A stretch of 64,000 nt of DNA from Acidobacteriota bacterium. GTDB lineage: Bacteria; Acidobacteriota; Polarisedimenticolia; Gp22-AA2. The notes under the pieces were generated by a model. The model was not told where the DNA came from, did no database searches, and saw only the letters and a program-made list of their open reading frames with translations. This document shows, piece after piece, positions 31,101-39,966 of the stretch; position 1 is the stretch's first letter, and every line of letters begins with the position of its first letter. The DNA is taken from positions 1 to 64,000 of the forward strand of contig QHXX01000023.1 in NCBI GenBank assembly GCA_003223135.1, read 5' to 3'. The position numbers were made by a program, and so were the translations under genes.

Positions 31101-32387
31101 ATGAAGGTTCTCGTCGTCGGAAATGGCGCCCGGGAGCACGCCCTCTGCTGGAAACTCCGAGGCAGTCCTCTCGTCAAGGAACTGTATTGCGCTCCGGGCA
31201 ACGTCGGGATGGCGAAGATCGCCGACCGCGTCCCGATCGACCCCTCGTCCATCGTCGAACTGGCGGACTTCGCCGCGACCATCAAGGTCGATTTGACGGT
31301 CGTCGGGCCGGAGCTGCCGCTCACCCTCGGGATCGTCGACGAATTCCAGAAGCGCGACCTGCCGATTTTCGGCGCCACGCAGGCGGCCTCCGAAATCGAG
31401 TCGAGCAAGGTCTTCGCGAAGGAGTTCATGAAAAAACACAAGATCCCGACCGCGCGCTTCGAGGTCTGCGGGTCCGCCGGGGAGACCCGGACCGCCCTCA
31501 AGAAAAGGAAGGACGGCTTCCCGGTCGTCCTCAAGGCGGACGGGCTGGCCGGAGGCAAAGGCGTCATCCTGGCGCGGGACAGGAAGGAGGCGGAGCAGGC
31601 GATCGAAATCCTTCAGGTGGAGCGCCGCTTCGGAGTGGCGGGCGATCGCGTGGGCGTGGAAGAGTTCCTGGAAGGATACGAGGCCTCGTTCTTCGCCCTT
31701 TCGGACGGCCAGCGCGTCCTTCCGCTGGTCACCTGCCAGGACTACAAGAGGCTCCAGGACGGCGACACCGGCCCGAACACCGGCGGCATGGGGGGCTACT
31801 CGCCGTCGGTGCACATCGACGCCGACACGTTCCATCAGGTCATGGACGGGATCCTGGTGCCGACGATCGCCGGGTTGGCCGAGGAAGGTCGGCCGTACCG
31901 GGGCGTCCTGTACGTGGGGTTGATGCTGACGAAGAAGGGACCGCGCGTCCTGGAGTACAACGCACGCTTCGGCGACCCCGAAGCCGAGCTGATCGCCGTT
32001 CGGATGAAGAGCGACCTGGTGCCCGTGCTGCAGGCCACGCTCGCAGGGCGTCTGGAGGAGATCACGATCGAATGGCTTAAGGCGCGCTCGGTCTGCGTGG
32101 TCCTGGCCGCGCGTGGCTACCCCGAGAAGCCCGAGACCGGTCGCCCGATCACCGGCACCGACTGCGCCTCCGCCCTGGACGGCGTGGAAGTGTTCCACGC
32201 CGGCACGGCCGTGAAGGAAGGGAAGTTCGTCACCGCCTCCGGCCGTGTCCTGGCCGTCACCGCCCTCGGCGCCACCTTCGCGCAGGCGCGCGAACGCTGC
32301 TACGCCGCCGCCGAGACAGTTCGCTTCGAGGGACGTCACTTCCGTACGGACGTCGCGGGGGACGCCCTGGAAGTAACCTCGGGCTAG
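31101..32387 (+). CDS. purD: Phosphoribosylamine-glycine ligase
   Basis: MKVLVVGNGAREHALCWKLRGSPLVKELYCAPGN; EEFLEGYEASFFALSDGQRVLPLVTCQDYKRLQDGDTGPNTGGMGGYSP; VLEYNARFGDPEAE. Confidence 0.98.
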   Translation: MKVLVVGNGAREHALCWKLRGSPLVKELYCAPGNVGMAKIADRVPIDPSSIVELADFAATIKVDLTVVGPELPLTLGIVDEFQKRDLPIFGATQAASEIESSKVFAKEFMKKHKIPTARFEVCGSAGETRTALKKRKDGFPVVLKADGLAGGKGVILARDRKEAEQAIEILQVERRFGVAGDRVGVEEFLEGYEASFFALSDGQRVLPLVTCQDYKRLQDGDTGPNTGGMGGYSPSVHIDADTFHQVMDGILVPTIAGLAEEGRPYRGVLYVGLMLTKKGPRVLEYNARFGDPEAELIAVRMKSDLVPVLQATLAGRLEEITIEWLKARSVCVVLAARGYPEKPETGRPITGTDCASALDGVEVFHAGTAVKEGKFVTASGRVLAVTALGATFAQARERCYAAAETVRFEGRHFRTDVAGDALEVTSG

Positions 32388-32449
32388 TCCAGGCGCCCCG
32401 CGGCTTTCCCGCGCGCTGCGCCTGCTCCGCAGCGTCCCCCCGCGGTGCG

Positions 32450-32478
32450 TTGAGACACCGTGCGCGGCGTGCTAGCAT
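32450..32478 (+). promoter_or_regulatory. Sigma-70-like promoter (TTGAGA-N17-TAGCAT) before small Cys ORF/purE
   Basis: TTGAGAcaccgtgcgcggcgtgcTAGCAT. Confidence 0.5.
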
Positions 32479-32508
32479 GACTGGCGTTCCCATGCAAGGG
32501 AGAGGAAC

Positions 32509-32763
32509 ATGGTCCAGGCCGCCGACAAGAGAGCGATCTTCGAGCTCCTCCGCATCTACCACCAGTCGCGCGAGAACATCCGCCTGCTCCTCGAGATGAG
32601 CCCCATGGCGGACTACGAGAAGATGGGGTTCATCGACGCGTGGCAGGAGGAGATGGCCGAGTTCTTCGCACGTCACGGCTACTGTTTCGCCTGCAATCGT
32701 GTGCTCGATCGCTGCGAGTGCGCGGAGCCTCTCCGGCCGCGCCTCCCGCACCCTGCCGCCTGA
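32509..32763 (+). CDS. Small hypothetical protein with Cys cluster
   Basis: MVQAADKRAIFELLRIYHQSRENIRLLLEMSPMADYEKMGFIDAWQEEMAEFFARHGYCFACNRVLDRCECAEP...; RBS-like gggagagg upstream, own promoter-like sequence. Confidence 0.7.
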   Translation: MVQAADKRAIFELLRIYHQSRENIRLLLEMSPMADYEKMGFIDAWQEEMAEFFARHGYCFACNRVLDRCECAEPLRPRLPHPAA

Positions 32764-32815
32764 TCTCCTTCCTCTGCTAGAATCACGCCCCCACGCTTTC
32801 AGAAGGGAGGACTCC

Positions 32816-33373
32816 GTGGTCAAGCCGCGCAACAGCAAGGCGCCTGAAGCCGCAGGCGGGTCGCGGCATAAGGTATGGGTTGCCATGGGAAGCGACAGCG
32901 ATCTGCCGGTCATGGAAGAGGCGCTGAAGGTGCTCCGGGAGTTCGGCATCCCCTACGAGGTGGACATCACCTCCGCCCACCGCACCCCGGAGGCCACCGC
33001 CGAGCTCGCCCGGAACGCCGAGGGGCGCGGCGTCGGCGCGATCATCCTCGGAGCCGGGCACGCGGCCCACCTTGCGGGCGTGGTCGCCGCCCACACCACG
33101 CTGCCGGTCATCGGCGTGCCCCTGCCGTCGTCCAGCCTGCAGGGACTCGACTCGCTCCTGTCGACGGTGCAGATGCCGGGAGGAGTGCCGGTCGCGACCA
33201 TGGCCATCGGCAAGGCGGGCGCGACCAATGCCGGCATCCTTGCCGCGCAGATCCTGGCGACGTCCGACCCTGCCTTGCGACGTCGCCTGCAGGACTTCAA
33301 GGAACGGATGGCGGCGAAGGTCCTGGAGAAGAACCGCACCCTGAAGTCCGAGGGAGCGACGCGGAGGTCCTGA
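32816..33373 (+). CDS. purE: N5-carboxyaminoimidazole ribonucleotide mutase
   Basis: WVAMGSDSDLPVMEEALKVLREFGIPYEVDITSAHRTPE; GAGHAAHLAGVVAAHTTLPVIGVPLPSSSLQGLDSLLSTVQMPGGVPVATMAIGKAGATNAG. GTG start after agaagggagg. Confidence 0.97.
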   Translation: MVKPRNSKAPEAAGGSRHKVWVAMGSDSDLPVMEEALKVLREFGIPYEVDITSAHRTPEATAELARNAEGRGVGAIILGAGHAAHLAGVVAAHTTLPVIGVPLPSSSLQGLDSLLSTVQMPGGVPVATMAIGKAGATNAGILAAQILATSDPALRRRLQDFKERMAAKVLEKNRTLKSEGATRRS

Positions 33374-33374
33374 C

Positions 33375-34712
33375 GTGCCGACCTACCGCATCGTCACACT
33401 GGGCTGCAAACTGAACCAGGCCGACTCGGCCGCCCTCGAAGCGCGCCTGCGCGTCCTGGGGTTCAGACGCGCGCCCCGGGACCCCGACGATGCGGCCGGC
33501 GCCGACGTCGTGATCCTCAACACCTGTACCGTCACGGCCAACGCCGATCGCGAGGCGCGCCAGATCGCGCGCCGCCTGCGCGGCGCCCATCCGGGCGCGC
33601 TCCTCATCGCGACCGGCTGCTATGCCGAGAGGGATCCCGCGGGCCTGGGAGCCATTCCCGGCATCGACCACGTCGTCCCCCTGCGGGAGCAGGAACAACG
33701 CGTTCCGGCCCTCGCGGCCGCGGCGTTCGGGATCGACCCCGATCGCGTCGAGCTCGATCTCGGAACGTTCGGGACGACGGAAGGGTGCGAACCGGAGTTC
33801 GGCCCCGGCGACCGGACGCGCGCCCTCCTCAAGGTTCAGGACGGGTGCAACTTGCGCTGCTCGTACTGCATCATCCCATCCGTCCGAGGGTCGAGCCGGA
33901 GTCTGCCGCCCCGGACCGTCCTCGAGCGCCTGGCGCGAATGGTCGAGTCCGGTTTCCGCGAGATCGTCCTCACCGGCGTGAACACCGGCGACTACGGCAA
34001 GGACCTCGACCCTCCGCTGAGCCTGGTGCGGCTGCTCGAGCAGGCCATCGACATGCAAGGCCTGGGACGAATCCGGCTCAATTCGCTCGAGCCGAAGACC
34101 GTCGGGCGCGAGCTGGTCGGCCTCCTCGCCGCCTGCGGCGGGCGCGTCGCGCCCCACCTTCAAGTGCCCCTGCAGAGCGGCAGCGACGCGGTGCTGGCCC
34201 GCATGCGCCGCCCCTACCGGGCCGCGGACTACGCGCGCCTCGTCGAGCACCTCCGTCGCGAGGTCGAAGGCATCGCCCTGGGCGCGGACGTGATCGTCGG
34301 CTTCCCGGGCGAGACCGACGGGGAGTTCGAGACGACCTGCAGGTTCATCGAGTCCTCGCCGCTCAACTACCTGCACGTCTTCTCCTACTCACCCCGCCCG
34401 GGCACGGCGGCGGTGTCCAGCCCCGGGCAGGTTCCGCCCTATGTCATCAAGGAGCGCAGCGCCCGGCTCCGGCGTCTGGCCCGCGATCTCTCTCTCCGCT
34501 TCCGAAGCGCCTTCGTGGACCGGTCGAGGTCCGCGCTGACCCTGCGCGAGGTCCGGCCGGACGGGCGCCTGCGGGCCCTCACCGACAACTTCATCGACGT
34601 GGGCTGCGACCCGGAAGGGCGCGACCCCGTCCCGATGATGAACCGCCTGCTCCGCGTCCGCATCACCGAGGTCCTGGACCACGACACCCTCGGAGTCATC
34701 GCGGACGATTGA
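33375..34712 (+). CDS. mtaB: tRNA (N6-L-threonylcarbamoyladenosine(37)-C2)-methylthiotransferase, MiaB-like radical SAM
   Basis: YRIVTLGCKLNQADSAALEARL; ILNTCTVTANAD; VQDGCNLRCSYCIIPSVRGSSRS; EIVLTGVNTGDYGKDL; HLQVPLQSGSDAVLARMRRPY. Confidence 0.95.
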   Translation: MPTYRIVTLGCKLNQADSAALEARLRVLGFRRAPRDPDDAAGADVVILNTCTVTANADREARQIARRLRGAHPGALLIATGCYAERDPAGLGAIPGIDHVVPLREQEQRVPALAAAAFGIDPDRVELDLGTFGTTEGCEPEFGPGDRTRALLKVQDGCNLRCSYCIIPSVRGSSRSLPPRTVLERLARMVESGFREIVLTGVNTGDYGKDLDPPLSLVRLLEQAIDMQGLGRIRLNSLEPKTVGRELVGLLAACGGRVAPHLQVPLQSGSDAVLARMRRPYRAADYARLVEHLRREVEGIALGADVIVGFPGETDGEFETTCRFIESSPLNYLHVFSYSPRPGTAAVSSPGQVPPYVIKERSARLRRLARDLSLRFRSAFVDRSRSALTLREVRPDGRLRALTDNFIDVGCDPEGRDPVPMMNRLLRVRITEVLDHDTLGVIADD

Positions 34713-34720
34713 AGACGGCG

Positions 34721-35152
34721 TCAGCTCCGCCGCGGCGCGGTGTCGATCAGGTGCTGGCGCAGCTCATCGAGCAGTGTGCCTTCGTTGCGGGCGCGCAGGG
34801 TCGAGAGGTACGCGATCTCGGGGTCGGACGGATCACCCAGGAGGTCGCAGGCGCGACGCGAGGCGCGCCGGCTCGCGGACAGGGCGATGCGCAGCATGAC
34901 GCGGGTGCCCAGGAGCGAGGTCAGTCGGCCGTACAGCGTGCCCGCCGCGGCGAACAGCGAGCGGATCGCGCCAGAGATCGGAGCGCCGCGGGTCACGAGA
35001 TACCGCTCGATCCTCTTCCGCCTGTCCGTTTCCGCCCGCAGATAGTTCTCGATCAGTCTCCGCCCCTCCGGGTCGCGCAGCCTCGTCGCGTAGATCCCGT
35101 AGAGGGCCAGCACCAGGTCCTGCAGGTAGATCTCCTGAAGCAGACCGCGCAT
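34721..35152 (-). CDS. Hypothetical helical protein
   Basis: MRGLLQEIYLQDLVLALYGIYATRLRDPEGRRLIENYLRAETDRRKRIERYLVTRGA... Confidence 0.6.
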   Translation of the reverse strand: MRGLLQEIYLQDLVLALYGIYATRLRDPEGRRLIENYLRAETDRRKRIERYLVTRGAPISGAIRSLFAAAGTLYGRLTSLLGTRVMLRIALSASRRASRRACDLLGDPSDPEIAYLSTLRARNEGTLLDELRQHLIDTAPRRS

Positions 35153-35268
35153 CGTTGCACCCACGCCGCTCCTCACACCTGTCCCGCGGCCCGTCCCGCG
35201 TGGGCGCCAAGGCACGAGGGCCGCGGCACCGGGGAAGGGGCCGGGCACCAGGGATGAGCGGGCGCGGG

Positions 35269-35544
35269 CTACGTCTTGATCAGATCCTTGAGCACCTTGG
35301 CGACGGTGAACTTCACGACCGTCTTGGCGGGAATCTGAATCGCCTCTCCCGTCGCCGGATTGCGGCCCACGCGGGCCTTGCGTTTCATAACTTTGAACTT
35401 GCCCAGCCCCGCAAGCGGCACTTCCCCTTCGTTCTTCATCTCCCGCTCGACCACGCGGGTGAATCCCTCGAGGAACGACTTGGCCTGCTGCTTGTCGGTG
35501 CCGGTCTCCTGCGCCATCGCTTCGATCAGGTCCGTCCGGGTCAT
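35269..35544 (-). CDS. HU/IHF-family DNA-binding protein
   Basis: MTRTDLIEAMAQETGTDKQQAKSFLEGFTRVVEREMKNEGEVPLAGLGKFKVMKRKARVGRNPATGEAIQIPAKTVVKFTVAKVLKDLI. Confidence 0.97.
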   Translation of the reverse strand: MTRTDLIEAMAQETGTDKQQAKSFLEGFTRVVEREMKNEGEVPLAGLGKFKVMKRKARVGRNPATGEAIQIPAKTVVKFTVAKVLKDLIKT

Positions 35545-35615
35545 GCCGATGTCTCCTCGTGTGACATTCAGATCAGGATCGGCTCTCGGGGGGCGAGTCG
35601 TACGCGATTCGGCGC

Positions 35616-35644
35616 TTTCTACCATACCCGGGCGGATGAATCAA
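35616..35644 (-). promoter_or_regulatory. Sigma-70-like promoter for HU gene (TTGATT-N17-TAGAAA)
   Basis: Minus strand TTGATTcatccgcccgggtatggTAGAAA. Confidence 0.5.
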
Positions 35645-35667
35645 GAAACACCCTCTTCCGCGCGGAG

Positions 35668-36020
35668 GCGGCGCCGGGGGGACGCACCCACCGGGCACGG
35701 GTCCGGCTTGCTGCGCAATCCTCCCCTCGCCTCGCCACGCGCCGCCCACCGCGCGGGAATGCGCGCGGCGGGGCCCCGGCGCGCGGTCTCAGACGGCCCG
35801 GCGAGCGCGTCCCCCCGGCGCCGCTCACCGTCGAGACTGCTTTCGTCGAAGGGCAAAACAGAAATCTCGCCCGGATTCACCGGTATTGACGGGTCGTCCC
35901 GCAGGTGAAGCGGCGGGCCGCAGCGCGGCGGGGCGATTTCGAGCCGCGCCGTGCGCGCCAGAGGGCCGCCGAATTCGCCGCGCGAGCGAGCATGAGCCAC
36001 GACGCGCTGCGGCCCGCCGC
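35668..36020. repeat. Bipartite palindromic element, copy A (left module 35668-35824, right module 35910-36020)
   Basis: Left: perfect 18-bp inverted repeat GCGGCGCCGGGGGGACGC/GCGTCCCCCCGGCGCCGC. Right: perfect 18-bp inverted repeat GCGGCGGGCCGCAGCGCG/CGCGCTGCGGCCCGCCGC. Homologous to 61420-61806. Confidence 0.88.
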
Positions 36021-36031
36021 CCGGCACGCGG

Positions 36032-39000
36032 CTACTTCCAATCAACCGGAAGCCGGAGCTGCTTGCCGTCCCGGTCGCGGTACAGGACGTAGCCGTTCCT
36101 CTTCCCGAAGAGGAACAGGTCGCGCGTCACCTCGACGTCGCGCCGGCAGTACTGCTCGATGAGATCGAGGCGCCCCTCCTTCCACCACTTTAACGACTGC
36201 AGCCCGTCGGCCGATTTGCCGAGGCCGAGGGTCGCTTCGGCCAGGTCCCCGAGCTTCAGGCGGAATCCGAGCTTGCGGTAGATGTCGGATAACAGGTCAA
36301 AAGTGCGGATGCGCGAGAGCTCCCACTGGGTGTACCCCTTCAGCACCGCAAGGTCGAATCGGTCGATGTTGTAGCCAATCACGCGGTCGGCCATGACCAG
36401 ATCAAGGAGCAGCCGATCCACGTCCTTCTCGAAGTAGGTCTTGAACTGGGAGTTGATCGCGTTGTAGGTGATCGCCAGCGCCAGCTTCATGTCGGGGACG
36501 TTCTGCCAGCCACCGACCTCTTCGGCGCTCTTCTGCGTTTCCACGTCCAGGAACAGGGTCAGCTCCTGCCCCGGACTCGACCCTCCAGCGCCGCGCCGCA
36601 GCGGAGTCGGGAGTGGCTCGTGCTCGAAGCCGCCGCCCATGAGGCGCATCGGTGAGCGACCGGCCGGCGCCTCCGTGCGCGGCGCCGTGACGGCCCGAGG
36701 AACCGCCCGGAGCGCCGGCCGCGCGACGCCGGCTTCCTCGGCCACAGCACCACCCTCCATGAGGAGCCCGGCGATGTCGATCGCCGCCTGTTTGTCGAGC
36801 GGGTTGTTGCCGTTGCCGCACTTGGGAGATTGAATGCACGAGGGGCAGCCCGCATCGCACCGACAAGCCCGCAGGAGCGCCGCGGTCCGGCGCAGAAGGT
36901 CGGCGATCCTCTCGAACCCCTTGGCGGCGAGGCCGACCCCTCCGGGGTAGCCGTCGTAGATGAAAATGGCGGACCGGCCGATCTGCGGATGCTGCGGGTA
37001 CGAGATCCCCCCGATATCCCCCCGGTCGCAGATCGCGAGCAGCGGGAAGAGGGAAATCATGGCGTGCTCGAGCGCGTGGATGCCGCCCATGAAGTGGCCC
37101 TCCCGGGCGATCACCTGATCGCGGACAGTGTCGGGCAGCGTGATCCAGAGGCCGACGGTCTCGAAAGTGAGGGGCGGTAGGTCGAGCTCGAACAGGCCGA
37201 GGCGGTCGCGCCCGAACAGCCGCCGTTTCTCGTAGCCGGTCAGGACCTCGGTGACCTTGATCCTTCCCAGGCGGGCGTCGATGCCGGCACAGCGCCTCTC
37301 CAGAAGCACCTCCAGGATCTCGGTCTCCTTCTCGCCGCGCACCTCGGTGTAATAGTCGACGTCCGCCGGGACGACGATCACGCGGCGCGCCTCGATCGCG
37401 AGCTCGCGCACCAGGTACTGCTGCCCGTGATGCAGATAGACGGCGCCGGTGTGCGTCTCGTGGAAGGCGCGCACGGCATCGATGGTCCCGATCACGCGGC
37501 CGGCCTGCTCGTCGACGATGGTATAGGTCGCGCCCATCGACCTCAGGGAGACGTCACGCTGCGGCCGTCGGCGCAGCGTGAACCAGCGTTCCCCCTCCGC
37601 GTCTCGCGCCAGCGTCCCCTCGCGCTCCAGGTCGTGCACCAGGGAGAAGAGCGGGCCGTATGTCTCGCGGTCGCGCGTCGGGTGGAGGGGGAGCTCCGCG
37701 CCGGCGCACAGCAGGTGGGCCCGGGCGATGACGGGGTTGTTCGGGTCGAACACCACCTCCTCGAAGCCGCGCTGCAGCAGTTCCTCAGGATGGGTCATGA
37801 AGTACTGATCGAGCGCGTCGGGCATGGCGATCAGCACCGTGAGAGACGGACGGTCCTCCCGGCCGACCCGGCCGATCCGCTGCCACGTCGACACGACGCT
37901 GCCCGGATAGCCGACCAGAAGACAGACATCCAGGCCGCCGATGTCCACACCCAGTTCCAGTGCGCTCGTGGAGATCACTCCGTTGAGAGACCCGTCGAAC
38001 AGGCGTCTCTCGATCTCCCTCCTTTCCTCCGGAAGGTAGCCCGAGCGGTAGGCGCTCACGCGTCCCGCATAGCGGGACGACGCCTGCAGCAGCCACGAGT
38101 GCAGAAGCTCCGTGATCTTGCGTGCCTTGGTGAAGGCGATGGCGCGATACCCTTCGTCGAGCGACCAGGCGAAGAGCTGCGTGGCGGCGGCGTACGGGCT
38201 CGACCGCGGGTTCAGAAACATCAGGTGGCGGGCGGCGCGCGGCGCGCCGCTCCGATCCACGACCGTGAAGCGCCTCCCCGTGAGCGCCTCACCCAGTCCG
38301 CCCGGATTGGCAATCGTGGCGGACGACGCGATGAAGCGCGGTCGACTCCCATAGTGCTCCGCCACGCGCAGCAGTCGCCGCAGCACGTGGTGCAGGTGCG
38401 ACCCGAAGATCCCCCGGTAGACATGCAGTTCGTCCACCACGACACACGTCAGGTTCTCGAAAAACAGGGCCCAGTCCTGGTGGTGCGCCAGGATCCCGAG
38501 ATGCAGCATGTCGGGATTGGTGATGACGATGTCGGGCGGCTCGGCCTTGATCTTGCGGCGCCGCGAGTCGGGCGTATCACCGTCATAGATCGCGGCCGTT
38601 ACCGGGCGCCCGGTGCCCGGCAGCCCTTGCGCGCCCGGCACGACGCCGCCGTGGCGCGCCGCGGCCGCCGCGAGTTCGGCGATCCCCTGGAGCTGATCCT
38701 GGGCCAGGGCCTTGTAAGGGAACAGGTAGAGCGCCCGCGACCCGGGACGCGAGAGTGCCGTCTCCAGGGCCGGAAGGAGATAGACGAGGCTCTTGCCGCT
38801 GGCCGTCGGAGTGACGGTGAGGACGTCCTCCCCGGACCGGATCCTGTCGATCGCTTCCGCCTGGTGGCTGTAGAGCCTGTCGATCCCCAGGTCGTGCAGG
38901 GCGCGATCCAGAGGCGGGGGAAGGGGGGCCGAGAGCGGGGCGTACGAGGCGTCCTGCCCCGGGACGGTGGTGACGAACGCGACGTCGTCGCCGAACTTTT

Positions 39001-39067
39001 CCGAACGCTTGATCCGCTCGATGAAGGCGAGGAGGACGGAGTCGGACTCTCTTTCGCGCACGGCCAT
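36032..39067 (-). CDS. DEAD/DEAH helicase of Hrq1/YprA (MrfA) type with DUF1998-like Cys cluster, fused to C-terminal DEDD-type exonuclease domain (YprB/MrfB-like)
   Basis: TPTASGKSLVYLLPALE; VVDELHVYRGIFGSHLHHVLRRLLR; ASSATIANPG; STSALELGVDIGGLDVCLLVGYPGSVVSTWQRIGRVGR; CRCDAGCPSCIQSPKCGNGNNPLDK; C-term LTLFLDVETQ...DRVIGYNIDRFDLAVL...IEQYCRRDVEVTRDLFLF. Confidence 0.93.
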   Translation of the reverse strand: MAVRERESDSVLLAFIERIKRSEKFGDDVAFVTTVPGQDASYAPLSAPLPPPLDRALHDLGIDRLYSHQAEAIDRIRSGEDVLTVTPTASGKSLVYLLPALETALSRPGSRALYLFPYKALAQDQLQGIAELAAAAARHGGVVPGAQGLPGTGRPVTAAIYDGDTPDSRRRKIKAEPPDIVITNPDMLHLGILAHHQDWALFFENLTCVVVDELHVYRGIFGSHLHHVLRRLLRVAEHYGSRPRFIASSATIANPGGLGEALTGRRFTVVDRSGAPRAARHLMFLNPRSSPYAAATQLFAWSLDEGYRAIAFTKARKITELLHSWLLQASSRYAGRVSAYRSGYLPEERREIERRLFDGSLNGVISTSALELGVDIGGLDVCLLVGYPGSVVSTWQRIGRVGREDRPSLTVLIAMPDALDQYFMTHPEELLQRGFEEVVFDPNNPVIARAHLLCAGAELPLHPTRDRETYGPLFSLVHDLEREGTLARDAEGERWFTLRRRPQRDVSLRSMGATYTIVDEQAGRVIGTIDAVRAFHETHTGAVYLHHGQQYLVRELAIEARRVIVVPADVDYYTEVRGEKETEILEVLLERRCAGIDARLGRIKVTEVLTGYEKRRLFGRDRLGLFELDLPPLTFETVGLWITLPDTVRDQVIAREGHFMGGIHALEHAMISLFPLLAICDRGDIGGISYPQHPQIGRSAIFIYDGYPGGVGLAAKGFERIADLLRRTAALLRACRCDAGCPSCIQSPKCGNGNNPLDKQAAIDIAGLLMEGGAVAEEAGVARPALRAVPRAVTAPRTEAPAGRSPMRLMGGGFEHEPLPTPLRRGAGGSSPGQELTLFLDVETQKSAEEVGGWQNVPDMKLALAITYNAINSQFKTYFEKDVDRLLLDLVMADRVIGYNIDRFDLAVLKGYTQWELSRIRTFDLLSDIYRKLGFRLKLGDLAEATLGLGKSADGLQSLKWWKEGRLDLIEQYCRRDVEVTRDLFLFGKRNGYVLYRDRDGKQLRLPVDWK

Positions 39068-39087
39068 CGGGAGGCGCGCCTGCGGCT

Positions 39088-39966
39088 TCACGTCGGGATC
39101 CCCCCGGCGCCGTATTGGTAGAAGCCGCGCCCCGACTTCTTCCCGAGAAGACCGGCGTCCACCATCCGGCGCAGCAGGGGACAGGGGCGGTACTTGGGAT
39201 CTCCGAACCCCTCGTGCAGGACCTGCAGGATGGCCAGGCACGTGTCGAGGCCGATGAAGTCGGCCAGCGCCAGCGGGCCCATCGGGTGGCGCATCCCCAG
39301 ACGCATGACGGTGTCGATGTCGTCGCGGCTGCCGACCCCCTCGTGCAGGGCGTAGATCGCCTCGTTGATCATCGGCATCAGGATGCGGTTGCTGATGAAT
39401 CCCGGATAATCCTGCGCCGCGACCGGCGTCTTGCCGAAGGTCTTTGCGAGCCTTTGCGTCGTCTCGATCGTCTCGCGTGAGGTGGACTGGCCGGCGACGA
39501 TCTCCACCAGCTCCATCACCGGGACGGGGTTCATGAAATGCATGCCGATGATCCGGTCGGCCCGGCGCGTCGAGGCGGCGATCTGCGTGATCGACAGGGA
39601 CGACGTGTTGCTTGCCAGGATGACGTCGGGCCGGCAGATCCTGTCGAGCGCCGCGAAGACTCGCGTCTTGAGCGCGCGATCTTCGCTGATCGCCTCGATC
39701 GTGAAATCGGCGGAGGACAGGGCCTCCGGCTCAACCGCCACGCGGACCCGCCCGATCACCTGGGCCCTGACGCTCTCCTCCAGCTTTCCCTTCTCGACTT
39801 GATGCTTCAGGCCGGCGTCGATGGACCGCAGAGCCAGGTCGAGGACCTTCACGTCCTGATCGTGCAGGAGGACGGCGAATCCGGACTGGGCCGCCACCTG
39901 GGCGATGCCCCGCCCCATCTGCCCCGCGCCCACGACTCCAATGGTGCTCGGGTCTTGGATGGGCAT
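39088..39966 (-). CDS. 3-hydroxyacyl/3-hydroxybutyryl-CoA dehydrogenase
   Basis: TIGVVGAGQMGRGIAQVAAQSGFAVLLHDQD; ASNTSSLSITQIAASTRRADRIIGMHFMNPVPVMELVEIV; PGFISNRILMPMINEAIYALHEGVGSRDDIDTVMRLGMRHPMGPLALADFIGLD. Confidence 0.96.
   Translation of the reverse strand: MPIQDPSTIGVVGAGQMGRGIAQVAAQSGFAVLLHDQDVKVLDLALRSIDAGLKHQVEKGKLEESVRAQVIGRVRVAVEPEALSSADFTIEAISEDRALKTRVFAALDRICRPDVILASNTSSLSITQIAASTRRADRIIGMHFMNPVPVMELVEIVAGQSTSRETIETTQRLAKTFGKTPVAAQDYPGFISNRILMPMINEAIYALHEGVGSRDDIDTVMRLGMRHPMGPLALADFIGLDTCLAILQVLHEGFGDPKYRPCPLLRRMVDAGLLGKKSGRGFYQYGAGGIPT

Noticed and set aside
35668-36020. Integron attC-site interpretation of the palindromic modules
   Set aside because: No GTTRRRY/RYYYAAC core sites at the ends, and the interior rather than the stem ends is the conserved part.
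35641-36045. 134-aa minus-strand ORF across element copy A
   Set aside because: Overlaps the palindromic element; the corresponding segments in copy B are in different frames, so protein conservation is not supported.
37427-39121. 564-aa plus-strand ORF
   Set aside because: Antisense of the helicase-nuclease fusion gene; composition typical of shadow ORFs.
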